64,000 bases of DNA, from contig NC_044582.1 in the NCBI RefSeq assembly GCF_901933205.1, positions 14,551,820-14,615,819 on the forward strand, given 5' to 3'. The position numbers and the translations under genes are program-made. This document shows positions 1 to 17,400 of the stretch, one piece after another (position 1 is the stretch's first letter; each line of letters begins with the position of its first letter). Below the pieces are notes generated by a model. It worked only from the letters and a program-made list of their open reading frames with translations, made no database searches and had not been told where the DNA came from. This stretch comes from Camarhynchus parvulus (lineage: Eukaryota; Chordata; Aves; Passeriformes; Thraupidae).

Positions 1-1536
1 CTTACCAACTTTGCAGGAAGTGATAAACACCTCTTTCAAGCTAAAAAGCAGATATTGATCACCTGCCCTCTTGTAATGCATTTATGGGAAGTCCTCAAAG
101 CGTTCCCCTGCACGAGGGAATCATTTGATGGCTCTCACATCACACCATTCCCCATCACTTCAGCTCTGAACGCAGCTCTTTGCTGCTTGCCCAAAATGTT
201 CAATTTTTTTTGCCAATACCTGCTGTGGAAGAATGCTCCACAAATCAGCAACACAGGCTGGCTCTTAACAGAGCCTAGAGCTGAAGTTATAGAGGAGTGT
301 AAAGCCTAACCAAGCATCTCAGTTTAAAATATGCTGTCCTGTAAGCCCCTACTGTCTTTTAAAACACTCAAGAGACCTTTAAATCAATACCAGCCTACAG
401 CAGATATCCATTTCACTATGAACTCAAAGGCATTTATCTAAATAAAAGTCAAACTGCAGTTTAAACTCAGAGTGTGTTTGAAAGCCAAGTCCATATTCAT
501 AGGACAATTACGAATTAAAGTGCAATTTGCCCACAGATTACATTACTACTGGTTTTTTTTTAACCACACAGTAAGATCAGGTTGGAGCTTGCCCCTGCCT
601 GATCTACAGGCAAAAAGAAAAATACAACAGGTAAGGTCCTACAGGCTCAGCACAATAAAGCCAACACAGAAACACAAGTGACAAACGAAAAGGGGGAAAT
701 ACAGCCAGACATGATGGTGCATGAATCCATCTGTTTTCATGTATTTCTGTGCCTTTTACTGCAGCCAAACTTCACATTTTTCAGGTAACGTATTTCTCCT
801 CAACACATTCCTCTGGAACAGGCTAAGGGGGCTGTTTTATGAAGCAAGAAACAAGAACACATGCACCAGAACTGATCCTCCCTGCACTTGCCAGAGGGAC
901 CAGGTCCCTGGTTTAGCCTGTGCTCAAGCACTGAGTGACACTGACAGGAACCTCCCAAGTTCACAAGTGAAAAAACAAAGATCTTCATAAATTAAAGGAT
1001 TTCATGGCCGCAGTTTAACATCACCCAAAGTGACTTTCTGATTATTGCTGCTGCCATTCAGGGCATTTGAACATCAAAGTCACTGCACAAGTGGCTGGCT
1101 CTTCAGATAGCACAGAGAGATTTTGCTGCACCAGCAACAGAAAGATTTCCCAACATCTGCTGCAGAAATGCAGGTGAACTCCATCCTCTTGAACACCAAA
1201 GTCTTCAGTTCTCCCCACACTACTCACCCCAACCACCTCACTAAATGTACACTACACGGCTCAAAAATCAGTGGGGAAATGAAAGCTAGAAATAGAGTCA
1301 GTACAAAACAAACAGGAGACTTGAAATTACATAGATACGCCAAAATAAAGCTTGCTGCATTTCTGACACTAGCTGTATTTTAACTTATATTAAAATACCC
1401 AAGAATTTCTAGCCTGAAGCATTAGCAATCAAAGGATGTGTTTCCCAGAACTCTGATCCCCTCACTAGGCAGTATGTGGCATGCCAGCCACAGCATTTAA
1501 GTGAGAGAAAGAATTAACATGTTTCTATAGATAGAT

Positions 1537-1680
1537 CACTGGGACTGGGAGTCAGGAAACCTCTGTCTGTTCCTGGCTCTCTTCATCTCCTGCTGTGTGA
1601 CCGGGTCATGTCACATCACCTCTCCAGAGCTTTTGTTTCCACAGCCACCCTTTGTCTGTCTTGTCTATTTAGACTGTAAA
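1537..1680 (-). mobile_element. Ancient MIR-type SINE, minus strand
   Basis: The plus strand matches the reverse complement of amniote MIR: CTGGGAGTCAGGAAACCTCT, TTCCTGGCTCT, CTGCTGTGTGACC, GTCACATCACCTCTCC, and at the far end TTTGTCTGTCTTGTCTATTT followed by AGACTGTAAA. The central part, normally about preserved 'CAGTTTCCTCATCTGTAAA'-type sequence, is shortened. Family placement is from memory of the consensus. The element predates birds and is heavily decayed. Confidence 0.72.
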
Positions 1681-1696
1681 TAAAATTGAGGTAGGT

Positions 1697-3895
1697 ATTG
1701 TCTTGGTTTGCCTGATGCTGATGAAATGAGGCCTCAATCTTGGTTGGGCTCCAGTAATGCAAATAAAGAAGGGAGCTCAGAACTTGAGGTCATGGGTGCA
1801 CAGGATGCTCTCCCAGCCCGAAGTGTGGGTCCCAAATGTCCAGCAGTGAATGGAGCAGAGCAGGATTTTAATGTCCCCACCAAGTTGGCCTCTCTGAGCT
1901 GAGCAGACCAGCAGTGCAGGCTGATGGAGATGCCAAGCCCAGGGCACAGCTGTTCCATCACTGAAAGCTGGCACATTTGCTGTTCCTCTGCAGCACAGAA
2001 TGCATTCCTTCTCGAGGAGCCCTTGGGATGATGCCACAGTTGCCCAATGAATCGCCAAATAAATGTTTCTGCCATCAGTTTTCCAAAATGTCTTCCTCAA
2101 AGAAAGACAGCCATCAGCTCCCAACATCAAAACTCTGGCCCTTCCCAAATCAGCACCTGCTCAGCCCTCTGAGGCATCTCTCACCCTGAGCATCTCTTCA
2201 AAGCCAGTTTAAAAGCATCACCTGCAGTGTTTTATGCCATTCCCAAGAGCTTTGGTGCATGTTCTGCCCATTTCCTGGCACCTACAGGTGAGGTTAGCTG
2301 AGACCAAATGTGGGGCTGCCCACAAACTGCTCAGTGCCCTGCTCCTCTGCATGGGTACGTGTTTCTGTTGAATTACTCATGGAAGGATATTTTGATCCCT
2401 CCAAGGCAACTGTGGAAAGAAAACAGAAGTCCACTAATACAAATTCAAGAGCCTGAGCTATGAGTTCGGGGAAGCTACAAAGGTTAGAAGTTCTACAGCT
2501 GGCAGAGGAGAAAGAGCAGAACCACCAACCTGAGCAGCCCCTAACATTCAGATTGTTTTTTTCATATCAGCTTCTATTGAAAAGGAAAAGCTGGTTAATG
2601 TTTTTAAAGTTTATTCTGATTTACTGGCATGAAAAGTGCTCTGCATATTATTTATCCATTACAGACTTTAAGTCTTCCTTGTACTGGCTAATCCAACAAT
2701 GTAGGGTTTTCCCCTCCTGTCACTAAGATGCCCATGATCAGGAACTGAGAGCCTGTAAAATCAATATGGGAAGGGCCCTGTTCTGTCTTTTCAGTTATTC
2801 TAGTCTCTAAATAAGAAAGCAGTGTTTGCCTTCAGTTGGCATTATGAAAGTGGCATTATCACTGAACTCTGCAGAGAGTGAACTGAAAGTCTTGTTAAAT
2901 AACTGGGCATGCTCAAACTGCCTCCCAAAAGAAACAATGCTGTCACAGAAAGAGTCCTGCCTGCAGTGAGGAGGGCTCAGTCAGTTCTGTGACCTGTGAG
3001 AGGCCAGCCCTGCCCCCTTGGGCAAGGTGCAGGCTAGATCAGGAGCTTATGTCCAAGTTTTGGCTCTGCTTTGGGACCTTGACCAGCGCAGAGAAAAGCC
3101 ACCTAGCTCTCTCTTGAAAGCCAGACAAAGGAACAGAGACATACATGGCTCCTGGTCTCTGTCCACCACGATGATGGCTGAATTCTGTTCTGCAAGGTGA
3201 AAGTTTCCAACCCTCACATCAAAACCATTTATCTGTCAGTGCAGAAGATTATGTCAAAAGTGTTTCTGCACCTTTTGATGACAGGCATTGGAGAAAAGGA
3301 GGATGGCTTGAAATTCTGTCACTGCCAACTGTGGCTTTCATTAAACACTTTGTCAGCCGTTGTCATAACACAACTTTTCATTGCTCCTGCACAAAAGGGA
3401 GCTGAGGGCCCAGAACAATTGAGCCCTGCAGTGGAAATTCCTCTGGCTCATCTGTCAAAAGATAGCTGCCTAGTCTGCAGCTCCCTGAATAGGCACCATC
3501 CTCTTCCCACATGTTTGTAGATGGCTTTACAGCCCTGGAATGGAGGCCCCATGCACACTTGAGTGGGTATGAAAAGCATGGCTGCTGCTGAATTAGCCTG
3601 GGGATGGGGGCCAGGGGAGCAAGAGAGGGAGCACACTGCCCATGCTACAAGTGCACAGCTGTGCAGGAAGAAAGCACTCTCAGATGTCTCTTTTAAACAA
3701 GCTTGTGAGGTGCCAGTGTCCTTGTAAGCAGTGACAGGGGAGCATTAATGCTGAAGCACAGAGCCATCAGAGATTGCACGGATTCAGGTGGTTGTATGGA
3801 CAGAAAGAAGGAGCTTTAGTTCATTTTTGATTGCTGTGCACAGGACAGGTCCAAAATCTACTCCCATGAGGCAAGAGCAGCCAAACAGCCACTGC
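1697..3895. other. Intronic sequence without recognisable content
   Basis: Between the MIR and the CR1 the sequence is stop-rich in every frame. I see no repeat family, RNA gene or motif cluster. Open frames of up to about 120 codons on the minus strand near 1730-2150 have no family features and no splice context. Confidence 0.5.
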
Positions 3896-4176
3896 AGCCT
3901 CTTCTCATTAGAGCTGTGCTCCAGCCCCTTCCTCGGGACACGCTGCAGCACCTCACTGTGTCCTGTACTGAGGGGCCCAGAACTGAACCCAGCATTCAAT
4001 GCATGGCCAGTGCTGAAGGTGATCACTGGCCCAGTCCTGCTGGCCGCACTGTTGCTGGTACAAGCCAGGGTGCCGCTGGCCTCCTTGGTCACCTGGGCAT
4101 TCACTAGCTCATGCTCAGACAGTTCAACCTGATCCTTTTTCACCAGGCAGCTTTTCAGCCATGTGTCCCAAGCTAA
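3896..4176 (-). mobile_element. CR1 LINE fragment (late ORF2 to 3' region), minus strand
   Basis: The plus strand reads as the reverse complement of the well-known avian CR1 segment near the end of ORF2. Landmarks are GAGCTGTGCTCCAG, GACACGCTGCAGCACCTCA, GAGGGGCCCAGAACTGAAC, CAAGCCAGGGTGCCGCTGGC, TTGGTCACCTGGGCA and CAGGCAGCTTTTCAGCCA. The copy is 5' truncated, as most CR1 copies are, and carries many substitutions and small deletions, so it is not young. It encodes nothing intact. It lies within intron 1, in the same direction as the gene. Confidence 0.85.
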
Positions 4177-7821
<3,645 letters not shown>

Positions 7822-10800
7822 TGAGCACAGTCTTCAGCTTCTCCTGCACTTGATGCTGCTTTCCACCCACACTGAGGGGCTGCATCACCTCCTGCTCTCA
7901 CACAGTGATGGTACCCAAGTGGTTTTAGAGGCTTTTCCCAGAAAGAAGCACTGCTGTCCTGTTCTCCCCCTGGCTGGCCACAGTACCTGGCTGTTTCACT
8001 CCCCAGCCACCCAGGGCATGGCTGTGCTGTCACCAGGGAAAAAACTCTCAGCAGATGGACTGAGGTGAAGCTCTGCCTCCTCGGATGGGCTGCAGAGTTG
8101 AACAGAGCCAGGGAGCAGAGGCAGCACAGCCCACCCAGCTGGAGCAGCAGGACAGAGACATGGTCAGCCCTGCCAGCTCTGCTCCCTCCTCCCCCCTGCA
8201 GCAGTGACTGTGATCTCACACAACACCCGGGCAACTCTGCAGCTCTGCACAGTGGAAATAAAGCCCTCTCTGATCAGCCCAAGTGGAATTACAGCCCTAT
8301 GCCCCACCATAAACTCACTCAGTTTGAAATCTACCAGAGCAAGGACATTCCTGGCACCTTCCAATGCCACGGGCTGAAACTGAGAGCTTGGCCAAATCCA
8401 AACATTTTGTGTGTGGAAAGGATGATGTATATAACCCCAAACCATCCCAAGGACTAGTTAGTTACCCATGGGCTGTCTGAGGCTGGCAGCACTGCACGGT
8501 GCAGGGCCAGCTCTAATCCCCCAGAGGTGTGAGAACACATGGCAGACAGCTCTCCATTTCCAGTTTAAAAATAGCTCTTCTCTGTAATAAAGAACAGCAT
8601 TTTAAGGGCAAAACCTGAAGATTTTAAGCTAAAAAAAACCCCTAAGCTGGCCATTCTGGCTGGAGGTGTATGGTTTACACAAGCATCCATCCCCTTTCCT
8701 TTCGAGTAATCAATGTCCAATCATAATGCACTTCCGCTCCAAGCACTTTCATACTGCCAACAAAGCACCAAGCAATTTAATGGATTTCTAACCCCAAATT
8801 GGAAGCTGTACCACATCCAACTGATCCAATTTGTTCAGCCTTAGAGGAAGCCCCGGGAACAAAATGCTGGAAATAAAACCACATGCACTGATAACATTAC
8901 AGAAATAGATACACCAAGAAGCAAATGTTCTGTCCCTTCTATCTGACCTCCAACTTGGTTTAATTGACCTTCAAGATGGAAAAACTGCATTTAAAACAAG
9001 CCATTTCCACTTAGATCAAGGGAAATAGAAGTGTGAGTGAGTGTATAACTGCGTGTGAGAATGTGCTCTACAAACAGCACTTGCCTCCCTCGATGTTAAC
9101 ATCAGGGTCAGCTGTCAGAACAATCATTCAGACTTTTTTGGCACAACTCCTGTATTGGTTTTTGCCCCTGGGACAGCAGCAATGTCAAAGCAGATGGAGC
9201 TGAAGCACAAGTCTCTGCCCAAGGAATGCCATTAAGTCATTGAGGGAACAATTGATCCTATTGCTGCTTTACATGCCAGCCTCAACATTCCTTACATCCA
9301 GCAGAATCTCACATGTGTGCATTCATGCTTAAATGGCTTACACGTGTACATGACCTTCATGTAAACACAAACACATGCATGCATGCATGAGGCAATACAA
9401 CCACAGGGATTACACAGCTAGAAAGGCTTTATCAGGGGAGTTTGGGACAGCTGTACAACTTACAACTGAGTTGTGAAGAGTGCTAGTAAAATATCTTTAT
9501 TGCAGTCTGCCCCAGCATATAGTGTCACATCTCTTACAGAAGCACTATTTTAAAAATGTTTGAGAGCTTTACAGCTTTTATTGGTGCTGTTTTTCAGCTC
9601 CTTCCACTTACAAAGCCAGATTTCTCTATTAGTGCAACTCAAACTGCAGAAAGTCTCAGAAGGAGAAAAAGTTATAGGCAATTAAATTTTAGAAAGTCCT
9701 TCAAATGAGCTTGCTCTTCCCCATGTCTGGTATCTCAGAACTTTGCAGCATTAAAAGTCACTCCTTATTTCCACTGGCTTCAGTTTTTTGCTTTTTGGAT
9801 ATCTCAAACTTTCAGGAGTCCTGGGCAAATGGGGCTCCAGGCGGAGCCAAGGGGAAGGAGCTGCTCCTGAGCCCACATTTGCTCCTGCTCCCCACCTCTG
9901 TTGGGGGCCACTGCAGCTGAGTTTGAACCCTGCATTAGCATCAGTCAGGCACCAAAGCTCTCTTTCAGATCACAAAGGTATTTTTCTCATCTACTTCAAA
10001 GGGCTCTGATGTACTTTGCTGGATGGATGCCTTGATTTATTATTCAATGAACTCCCTCGGATTTGCAGAGTTTCTCAGCTGAAGGCATCACAGCTAATTC
10101 AAAGGGAATGTAGATGTTTAAGGTTCACTCAAAGAACAAACTTTCCCTTCTATAGATTTTTATCCTTCCTACATTGCAGAGGGGAGGGGAACATTTCCCA
10201 GGTCTTTTGCTATGGGAAACAATAAAGAACCCACTCTCCCTGCAAAACTGCTGGATTCAGAAGATACTGGATAAACTAATTTTTTCATCGTTTAACTATT
10301 ATTACTGGAATCATACTGCTCCTCTTGGCATGTCAGATAAGATTTTTTGTTATAACTATCTTAGTTTCTGCACAGCAGAGCAGATGTGCATTTGTCACAG
10401 GAGCTCCAGTCCCAGCTCCAAGCACAGGGAATCCTTCATCTGAAGGGATGCTGCAGTCAAGCAACAAATTCTGCAGGAAGATGTTAAAAGGCAGCCAGGT
10501 CCTTCTCTCTTGCTTTGAGCCCACCTCACTCAGGCATAACCCAAAGTAGGTGCCATCTCAAACTTACCTAATGGCTTCTCAAAATATTTTTTAAGAGTCT
10601 CATAATGAAACTCCATGTGGGTGGCCACCTGGCTGCCCTGAAAATAGAAAAGCTAACACTGCAATTTGGCCAGGAACAGAAATACCCCTTCCCTCTTAGG
10701 AGTGGTCCTTGTGAGCCCAGGCACCGTGCCAGGGGCTCACCATTCACTGCACAACCTGCAGCTCTCACAGGGCCAAGGGCTCCCTGGCTTCACACCAAGC

Positions 10801-12839
10801 CCTGCTCCAAAATGGGATTATTTGGGAAATGTGAATGCAGAAGGTGCCCCAAGGTTTGTTCCTGCACAGGTGCACTCATTGCTTGGAGAATTCAAACCAT
10901 GTCCTTTTGAGAGGAGACAGACTGATCTCTGTGAAAATAATAAATGTCACCATTTCAAGGAAATCAGAGAAAGAATAGTTGGGACTTGTGAGAAGCACTG
11001 CTGCTTTAAGCACAGACAGCAATGGGGAAAAGAAATGCAGCAATTCACAAGAAAAGATGAAGAAATCCTGAGATGAACCATGATGGAGAAGCCAAAGCAC
11101 CTCCCAAGAGGGGACATGGAGGGATGGAAGGGGGCAAGCCAAGGAGCCAGAGGGTGACAGCACATCCACAGCTGAAAAACCAGAGGAAAGAACCCCTGTG
11201 CAGCAAACTGCCAGGCTGTGACCTGCCTGAAGGAGAAAAACTTCCTCAGTGCTTCCCAAAACTGGGCATTGCCAGGAGCAGACCCTGGGTCAGACATCAG
11301 CGTGGGAGCTCATGCTCTGCACACTCCCAGCCTGGCCAGGCTTCAGCAATGCCACATTAAAACAAACACATTTTCCTCAATTTGTCACAGCAAGTGAGGT
11401 ATGAAATAAAAAAAAACAACTTTCCAGATCTTCCAAACCCTCCAAGTCTTTGCAAACCAATCAAAATTGTGTAAAAATAAATTGCAGTGCATTTTATAGG
11501 GGAAAATAACTCTACTGCAACTGGAAACACATAACCTTGCTTTTCTCTAACAAAACCTACAGGAAATGGCTCTGCAAAAGTTAACTAAGTGATACTGGAC
11601 TTTCTCCAGAACTACAAAACTGACTGCCCAATTTAACCTTTTGTCCAGACTGCACTACAGAGCCACACCACAGAGGAATCTGGCTGATGTTAACAACGCT
11701 CTGGTGTATTCTCCACAACTGCAGCAGGGAGAGCAGGTTATCTCACACATGCTCACCCTTGCCACGGCACAGAGCCCAGGCAGCCAAGTGCTGATGGAAA
11801 ACAGCATTCTACAATTCTCCCTTTCTCAGCCAGCAGTCGGGTTTTATTTTGTTTTTTAAAGATGCCAAAAGCAGAGCAGATGCCTGCATGCCCTGCATTC
11901 AGCCCTGTGCCAGGTTGGCAGTGCTGACACACCCAAGGGGTCCCACCCCTCTGCACATCTGCCAGCCATCCATCCCTTGGGTAGAGATCTCATAATGTGG
12001 TATCAGGGTATTTGTGGGTGAAACCTTTTCTTAGCACCCATCACTGACACTCACTGAGCTTCTCTCCCTTTACTCACCACCTCCACCACCCCAGCAAGGG
12101 CTGCAGGAAGTGCCAGGGAAGGATCTTTTGCTCCCAAGGCACCTCAGGAACAGCACATCTGCCAAGAAACCTGGTGTCAATATTTGCCTGGAGCTGTGCA
12201 ATCACACAATTCCAGAAACTGAGCCAAGCTGCCCTCCCCATCCTTTCTCCCCCACCATCCACATGGCTCCAGAGTGGAGAAGGTGCTGCTGCAAACACAG
12301 GAAACAAGTCTGGTTTTCAGCCTTTGCTTCTTTTGGTTGAAAAGGAGGAACTACAGCTTTATATATACATATATACATACACACACATCTACTGAGTCCC
12401 CAACATTTCATTCAGCCTTCACTTTCCATTAAATACTCTGTATTGGGGATGAAAAAAAAATCTAAGAAGAAACCAAGGCTTTTCCATATCCCCACAAAGC
12501 TTGGGTCCTGTGTGATTGCTTTAACCAGGACAGAGCTCCAAGAGCTGCAGAATACTTCTTGATCACATTAGCCAGCAGGAAACCATTTCATGCTCTTTTT
12601 TTTTCAGCAAATTTGACACCACCACCAAAGCTGCTCCAAGACACATAAAAAAAAACACACCAAAAAACCACACCCATGGGGGAGAGAGCCAAAAAATCAG
12701 TCTAGAGCAAGGGAGGCTCACAATAAAATGCCCCCCCATGGAATGACACTGAATTCAATATACTGAAAGAGCCACTGGGAGGGAAGCCAATACACAGGAA
12801 TATTGCAATCAGCCTTGGGAATTAGCTCTAGTAGGTTTT
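7822..12839. other. Intronic sequence, mostly featureless
   Basis: No exon or RNA gene is recognised. An ATGC-rich, alternating purine-pyrimidine stretch lies near 9300-9395. The sequence near 8700-8780 is AT-rich and complex but too short to call. Open frames of 130 codons or fewer are chance frames. Confidence 0.45.
12361..12387. repeat. AT/AC dinucleotide-rich stretch
   Basis: A mixed ATAT and ACACAC run of about 27 bases lies in intron 1. It is an imperfect dinucleotide microsatellite. Confidence 0.8.
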
Positions 12840-13170
12840 TGCTTTTCCTGCAGCCCCACACTTACGTCAAGTCACGTGAACACAATTACATAAACTGTAC
12901 CTTTTCCATGAACACCTCCACTGCGATAAAGGTTCTCATTTTGCTCCACATAAAAACACTCTCCACAGCTTTATAAGCTTTAATTGCTATGAGAACCCAT
13001 AAAAAGCGCCCAAATAAGTCTATTTAATGGTTACACATTAACCATCATACACCTCCAGGCTTGTGTTATCCACCTATTTGCTAAATCAATAAACTGCTCG
13101 TAGGCAAACTTTTGAAAAACACTGCTGCTGCTGAAAATGTTCCGTTTCTGTGTACCAGTAACTTTATAAA
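12840..13170. promoter_or_regulatory. Candidate conserved noncoding element in intron 1
   Basis: This is an AT-rich but high-complexity block with CRE-like TTACGTCA (12862-12869), a CACGTG E-box (12873-12878) and several ATTA and TTTAAT homeodomain-type cores. It carries scattered CG dinucleotides that would normally be lost from neutral sequence. It resembles vertebrate conserved noncoding elements. The inference is from appearance only. Confidence 0.3.
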
Positions 13171-13657
13171 ATTAATTGAAAACTCCTAGCCATATCTGAA
13201 GTTTTCTGCTTAGTTCTTGTAGGGAAAAAAGCAAGCTGGTTTTCAGCAAAGAATCAACCTCAAATATCTCTCTTGTGCTTGAATTTGGATGCTGGCCCAT
13301 AAGGCAGTGTAAGAGCAGCACAAATCCAGGCTGGGAAGGACTTGGGTCAAGAGAAATACGCCCGTGTGTGTGCCTGCAGAAACAGCTCCTCTGATCCTGA
13401 GAAGAACAAATCTCTAGAAACTGCAATAGGCATGGACAGCCAGGAGCAGGGAGGCTGTTCACATGAGCAGGACAAACAGGAAGCACTAGCAAGGGGTTCT
13501 AGGCCAGCAAACACCCAAAAAACTTACTGGCAATTAAATCAAGGGCATTGCACTCGGTGGATTCACCCCTCTACCCTCACCTGCCTCTGGGTGCAACAGC
13601 ACCAAATGAGCACAGCCTTACCACAACAGCCCCTGAACCAGCCACTTCAGAAAGTAG

Positions 13658-13707
13658 AAAAGCTTGGATAAAATACCTGGAAAAGCTTGGATAAAATACC
13701 TGGAAAA
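13658..13707. repeat. Tandem repeat of a 23-bp unit, about 2.2 copies
   Basis: AAAAGCTTGGATAAAATACC plus TGG occurs at 13658 and again at 13681 with no change, followed by the first four bases of a third copy. It is a recent local duplication in intron 1. Confidence 0.92.
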
Positions 13708-14239
13708 TCTCTCTTGCAATGCCCCACACACCATGATGCAGGAGGGCAGGCAGTTCACTGCCCTGTACCTGAGGGGACAGCAGCCACCTGATGCAGCCCC
13801 ACTGCTCTCCTTGTGGCCATAAATGTTCCCTTGGGCACTGACAGATGTCCTGGTGTGCCATCACAGACACGTGCAGCTGACAGTGGGGGCACAAGGCCAG
13901 CCCCAGCACCTCCTGCCTCCTCTGGGCTTGGGAGAGGAGCAAGACTGAGCCAAGCAGCCTGACTGTGATTAAGTGTTGATCAAATCCAACTATTTCATAA
14001 AGTTTCTGGTATGCCCAGCCAGCTTCAACAGTCTCTGCGCTCTGCTGTGAAATCTCTAGGATATTTATGAAAAGTTGGCAAATGGCTCCTTAGACACATT
14101 TCCCCACACCTTAATAAGCAAAACTCGGTCTGAAATCCAGAGATGCACTCTGAAATCCCAGTGTGGCTTTTCTGTCCAAGCACTCACACCATGGGCACCA
14201 GAGCCCCACTCTGTGACTTGGATCCCAACGGAGAAGGGA

Positions 14240-14375
14240 CCATTCTCTGGATGGGTCCCTGAGCAGCCTGGTCTAGTGGGTGCACAGGCCACAGGGATGG
14301 GAACTAAATGGGTTTTAAGGCCATTCCAACCCAAGCCTTTCTGTGATTCCAACAATTCCATGACTCAGGAGATGG
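14240..14375 (+). mobile_element. CR1 LINE 3' end, plus strand
   Basis: Landmarks of the avian CR1 3' terminus appear in order: GAGCAGCCTGGTCTAGTGGG, GGGAACTAAATGGGTTTTAA, CCATTCCAACCCAAGCC and TTTCTGTGATTCC. A decayed version of the terminal ATTCTATG repeat follows. The copy is short, diverged and strongly 5' truncated. It lies antisense to the LRIG1-like gene in intron 1. Confidence 0.82.
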
Positions 14376-14439
14376 CTAGCACACCACTTTTTCCCTGAGC
14401 AGCCCCCCAGCCCATCTGCAGAGCCCCTTGCAGGGGGGC

Positions 14440-14462
14440 AGGCAGACAGACAGACAGACAGC
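14440..14462. repeat. (CAGA)n short tandem repeat
   Basis: Four to five CAGA units follow two GGCA-like units, within intron 1 just downstream of the CR1 fragment. Confidence 0.85.
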
Positions 14463-17400
14463 GGGCACTTCACACCTCCCCACCATAAACCTGCCCAGAG
14501 CAATTACCCAGCCCCATTCCAGCTGGGAACACACTGCTGCCTCTTTTATAGCACCGGGGCTGCAAGGGCAGCAAGCAGCTGGCCCCAGCTATGCTCAGAG
14601 AAGCCAAAGGCCTCCAACAGCAGAGGAAATGCAAACACAGGGGGCTCACACCACCTGCCCCCCCTGCCTGTGCCCATCTTAAAAATTAATCCCAATTGTA
14701 AAAGCTGGAGTGCAGCCTGTATTTCAGGCTGAATAATAAGGCAAGGCCCTTATAAATAAGGAATCACTTACTATTCAGAGGGAGGGGAAATTATAAAGGT
14801 TATTTAAATTAAAAACAAGCCACACAAACAAATAAACCTCAGTGTCTTTCTCCCCCCAGCCCCACGCTGGCTGCCTGCTCTGCACATGTTATCTGCAAAC
14901 CACAGGGAAAAGCCATGCCCTGCTCTGTCCCTGCTGTTTCACAATCTGAACCTTACAACCACGTCAGGAATTAAACAAACATTTCCTCCTTCTCCGGGAT
15001 TTCCCCCTGCCCCATTCCAGAGCTGGGCTCCAAAGTCCAGCTGAGCAGCAGGCACAGGACTGGGGTGGAATGGTCAGCTCTGGGAGGTCAGCTCACTGCC
15101 CACCACCCCCAAAAACATCCAGGGGGTGGTTGGTGGTGGTGGGGATGGAGCACAGAGATGCCCTTGCATTGGAAAAACAGCCCAGAAAAAGGAGAGGGTC
15201 TCTGTGAAACTCTGAGCATCCATCCCACTGCACCACTAAGGGAGCATGAATGCACCAAAGCCACCAAATCTCCCCATTCCTGCATGATCAGTGATAGGAA
15301 GTTGTTTGTAGCCATGCTCAGAAAAGATTTGTGGATGTCTGTCCTCTTCCCCAATAAATTTAAAAGTGGAATAAGACCAGAGGGCTGGGAAGGGGAAGGG
15401 AGCTCCTGCCAGGCTGCAGAACAGGGGCAGGCAAGGAGGGAGAGCAGCCCAGGGCCAGCACGAAGCCTTCAGCCCTGGATGGCCTGGGCCCATCACTGCA
15501 GAAAAGAGGAGCCCCACACTCCCAAAATACACCACAGCCAAGGTGGGAAAGGAGGGCACTGATAAAATATAATCCAGAGATAACAGGAACACTCTGCTCT
15601 AATTAAAACCTTAGTCAGCCCTGGAGACACAAACCCTCAGGAAATCAGACTTCTTGTGCCCATTTTCATGTGTATTACTGGGGTTACAAGGAACTGCAGC
15701 AGAAAAATTCCATGAGAAATCTTCTGTTAATTTGTCCATGTTACCAAACAGGTTTATGTTACAGATTTGGAGTTGATCTTCCTTGGAAAACTCTGGTCAT
15801 AGCAGGGAACCAGCAAAGTGAGAGCATGATTTAGACCAGGGGGCTAAACACAGGGGAACAAAGTCAGGTTGGCTGAATTTTTCTGTGGTTGCTGCTATTT
15901 AATGGCAATGCCTCATTAAAATGTGGGATAAAGGAAGCTTTTGTTAATGACCTCCTCTTTCCGTCCCTCACGTACCTTCCCCTCAGGGTTTTGAGATCAC
16001 ATACAAAACACATCCCCAAGCTCCTCAAGGGATTTCTTTTTTTTTCTTTCCCAGCAAAGCTAAGGCTGACAAGACTTGACATTCTTGAAATGTTTAAATG
16101 GGGGAAGAGAGAGAAACAACATTTTTTTTCAAACCCACTTTATGCATCAGAGACAAGCAAAAATTGGCCCAGGGCCAAAAGAAACCCCAAAAAAACTTCA
16201 AAAAATATTTGCGAGATCATCTTAAATACTCCCAGTGCTCCTGACAGGAAAGTCCCCAGCTGCACAAGGGACCCAAGCCCCCACACTGAATACTGCACAT
16301 TCCTGGAGGGAGACAGAAGTGACCAGCCGCCACACAGAGCTGCCAGTCTGTCCCCAAGCACTCCATGGGGACAATGCCACCACTGGCATCACCCAGGCTC
16401 TGTGGGGAAGCCTCTGTGGGAGGCTTCCAAGCAGATGGGGAGCCCTAAAAAAACCCCAAAACCCACATCCCTAGGACTTGGTAATGAGCTTGGGATGTGG
16501 AAACCAGGCTAATGAAAAGGCAAGAGCCAAGATATCCAATTTCTGCCAAATACCAGGAAAAGCACACTGCTATCAGTAGCCATTATATTAATTAATTCAT
16601 ACACCAGCCTATTCTGTAGCTTTTTCCAGGCTGGGGATTTCACTTTCCTGATGCTGTGGGACAGAACTGAGCAAGGGAAAGGGTGCAGATGGAGCACTAC
16701 AGCTTGCAATAAAACCACTGAGGGTGATACAAACCAGATGTGCATGGTAACCCCATGTGCTGGAGAGGTGTTACAGCTCCATACGTCACACACAGCACGT
16801 CAAACACTCCACAGCAAGCACCCACAGTGCCAAAACACACTCAGCAGTGGGGAGCATTCCAAGGGGTACAGAATGGGTTAACAGGAACCCACCGAGCTCC
16901 ACTGGCCAATTATCCTTCCTCTGGCCAATTTTACTAGCACAGAAATTTGGGCATCAAAGGGGACCACAGCGTTCCACTTGTGCAGTAAACTCCTTTCACC
17001 AACATCACTTCACACTTTCTAGAGTGCAAAGTTCGTGCTGATATTGTTGGCTTTTTTGCTCCCTGCTTTTTGGCACAGTCCCTCCTTCTTGGCTGTCCAT
17101 TAATATGCAATCAGTGCATTAAAGGCTTCGTTCCACAGGCCCAGCCAGGCTGCAGCAGCCTTTTCCAGCAAGTGCTGTCTTGTGCAGGACAGACGTGCAA
17201 ATGCATTTAGGTGCTCCCAAACAGTCAAAATTAAAACCCCAAGCCCTATATTCCTTGCTCAAAAATTGTTGTTTTACAGAGCAAGGAATTATCACCATCA
17301 GTGCCAAGAGTGTCCAGAGAAAACCTGGAAATTTACTGAATTTACACTCATGATGCTTTAATCCTCTCTGCACTGGTTACACTACTGATGTTTTGCACCA

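Noticed and set aside
15889..16512. 207-codon plus-strand open frame
   Set aside because: The apparent start is not an ATG in good context and the composition is ordinary; no homology recognised.
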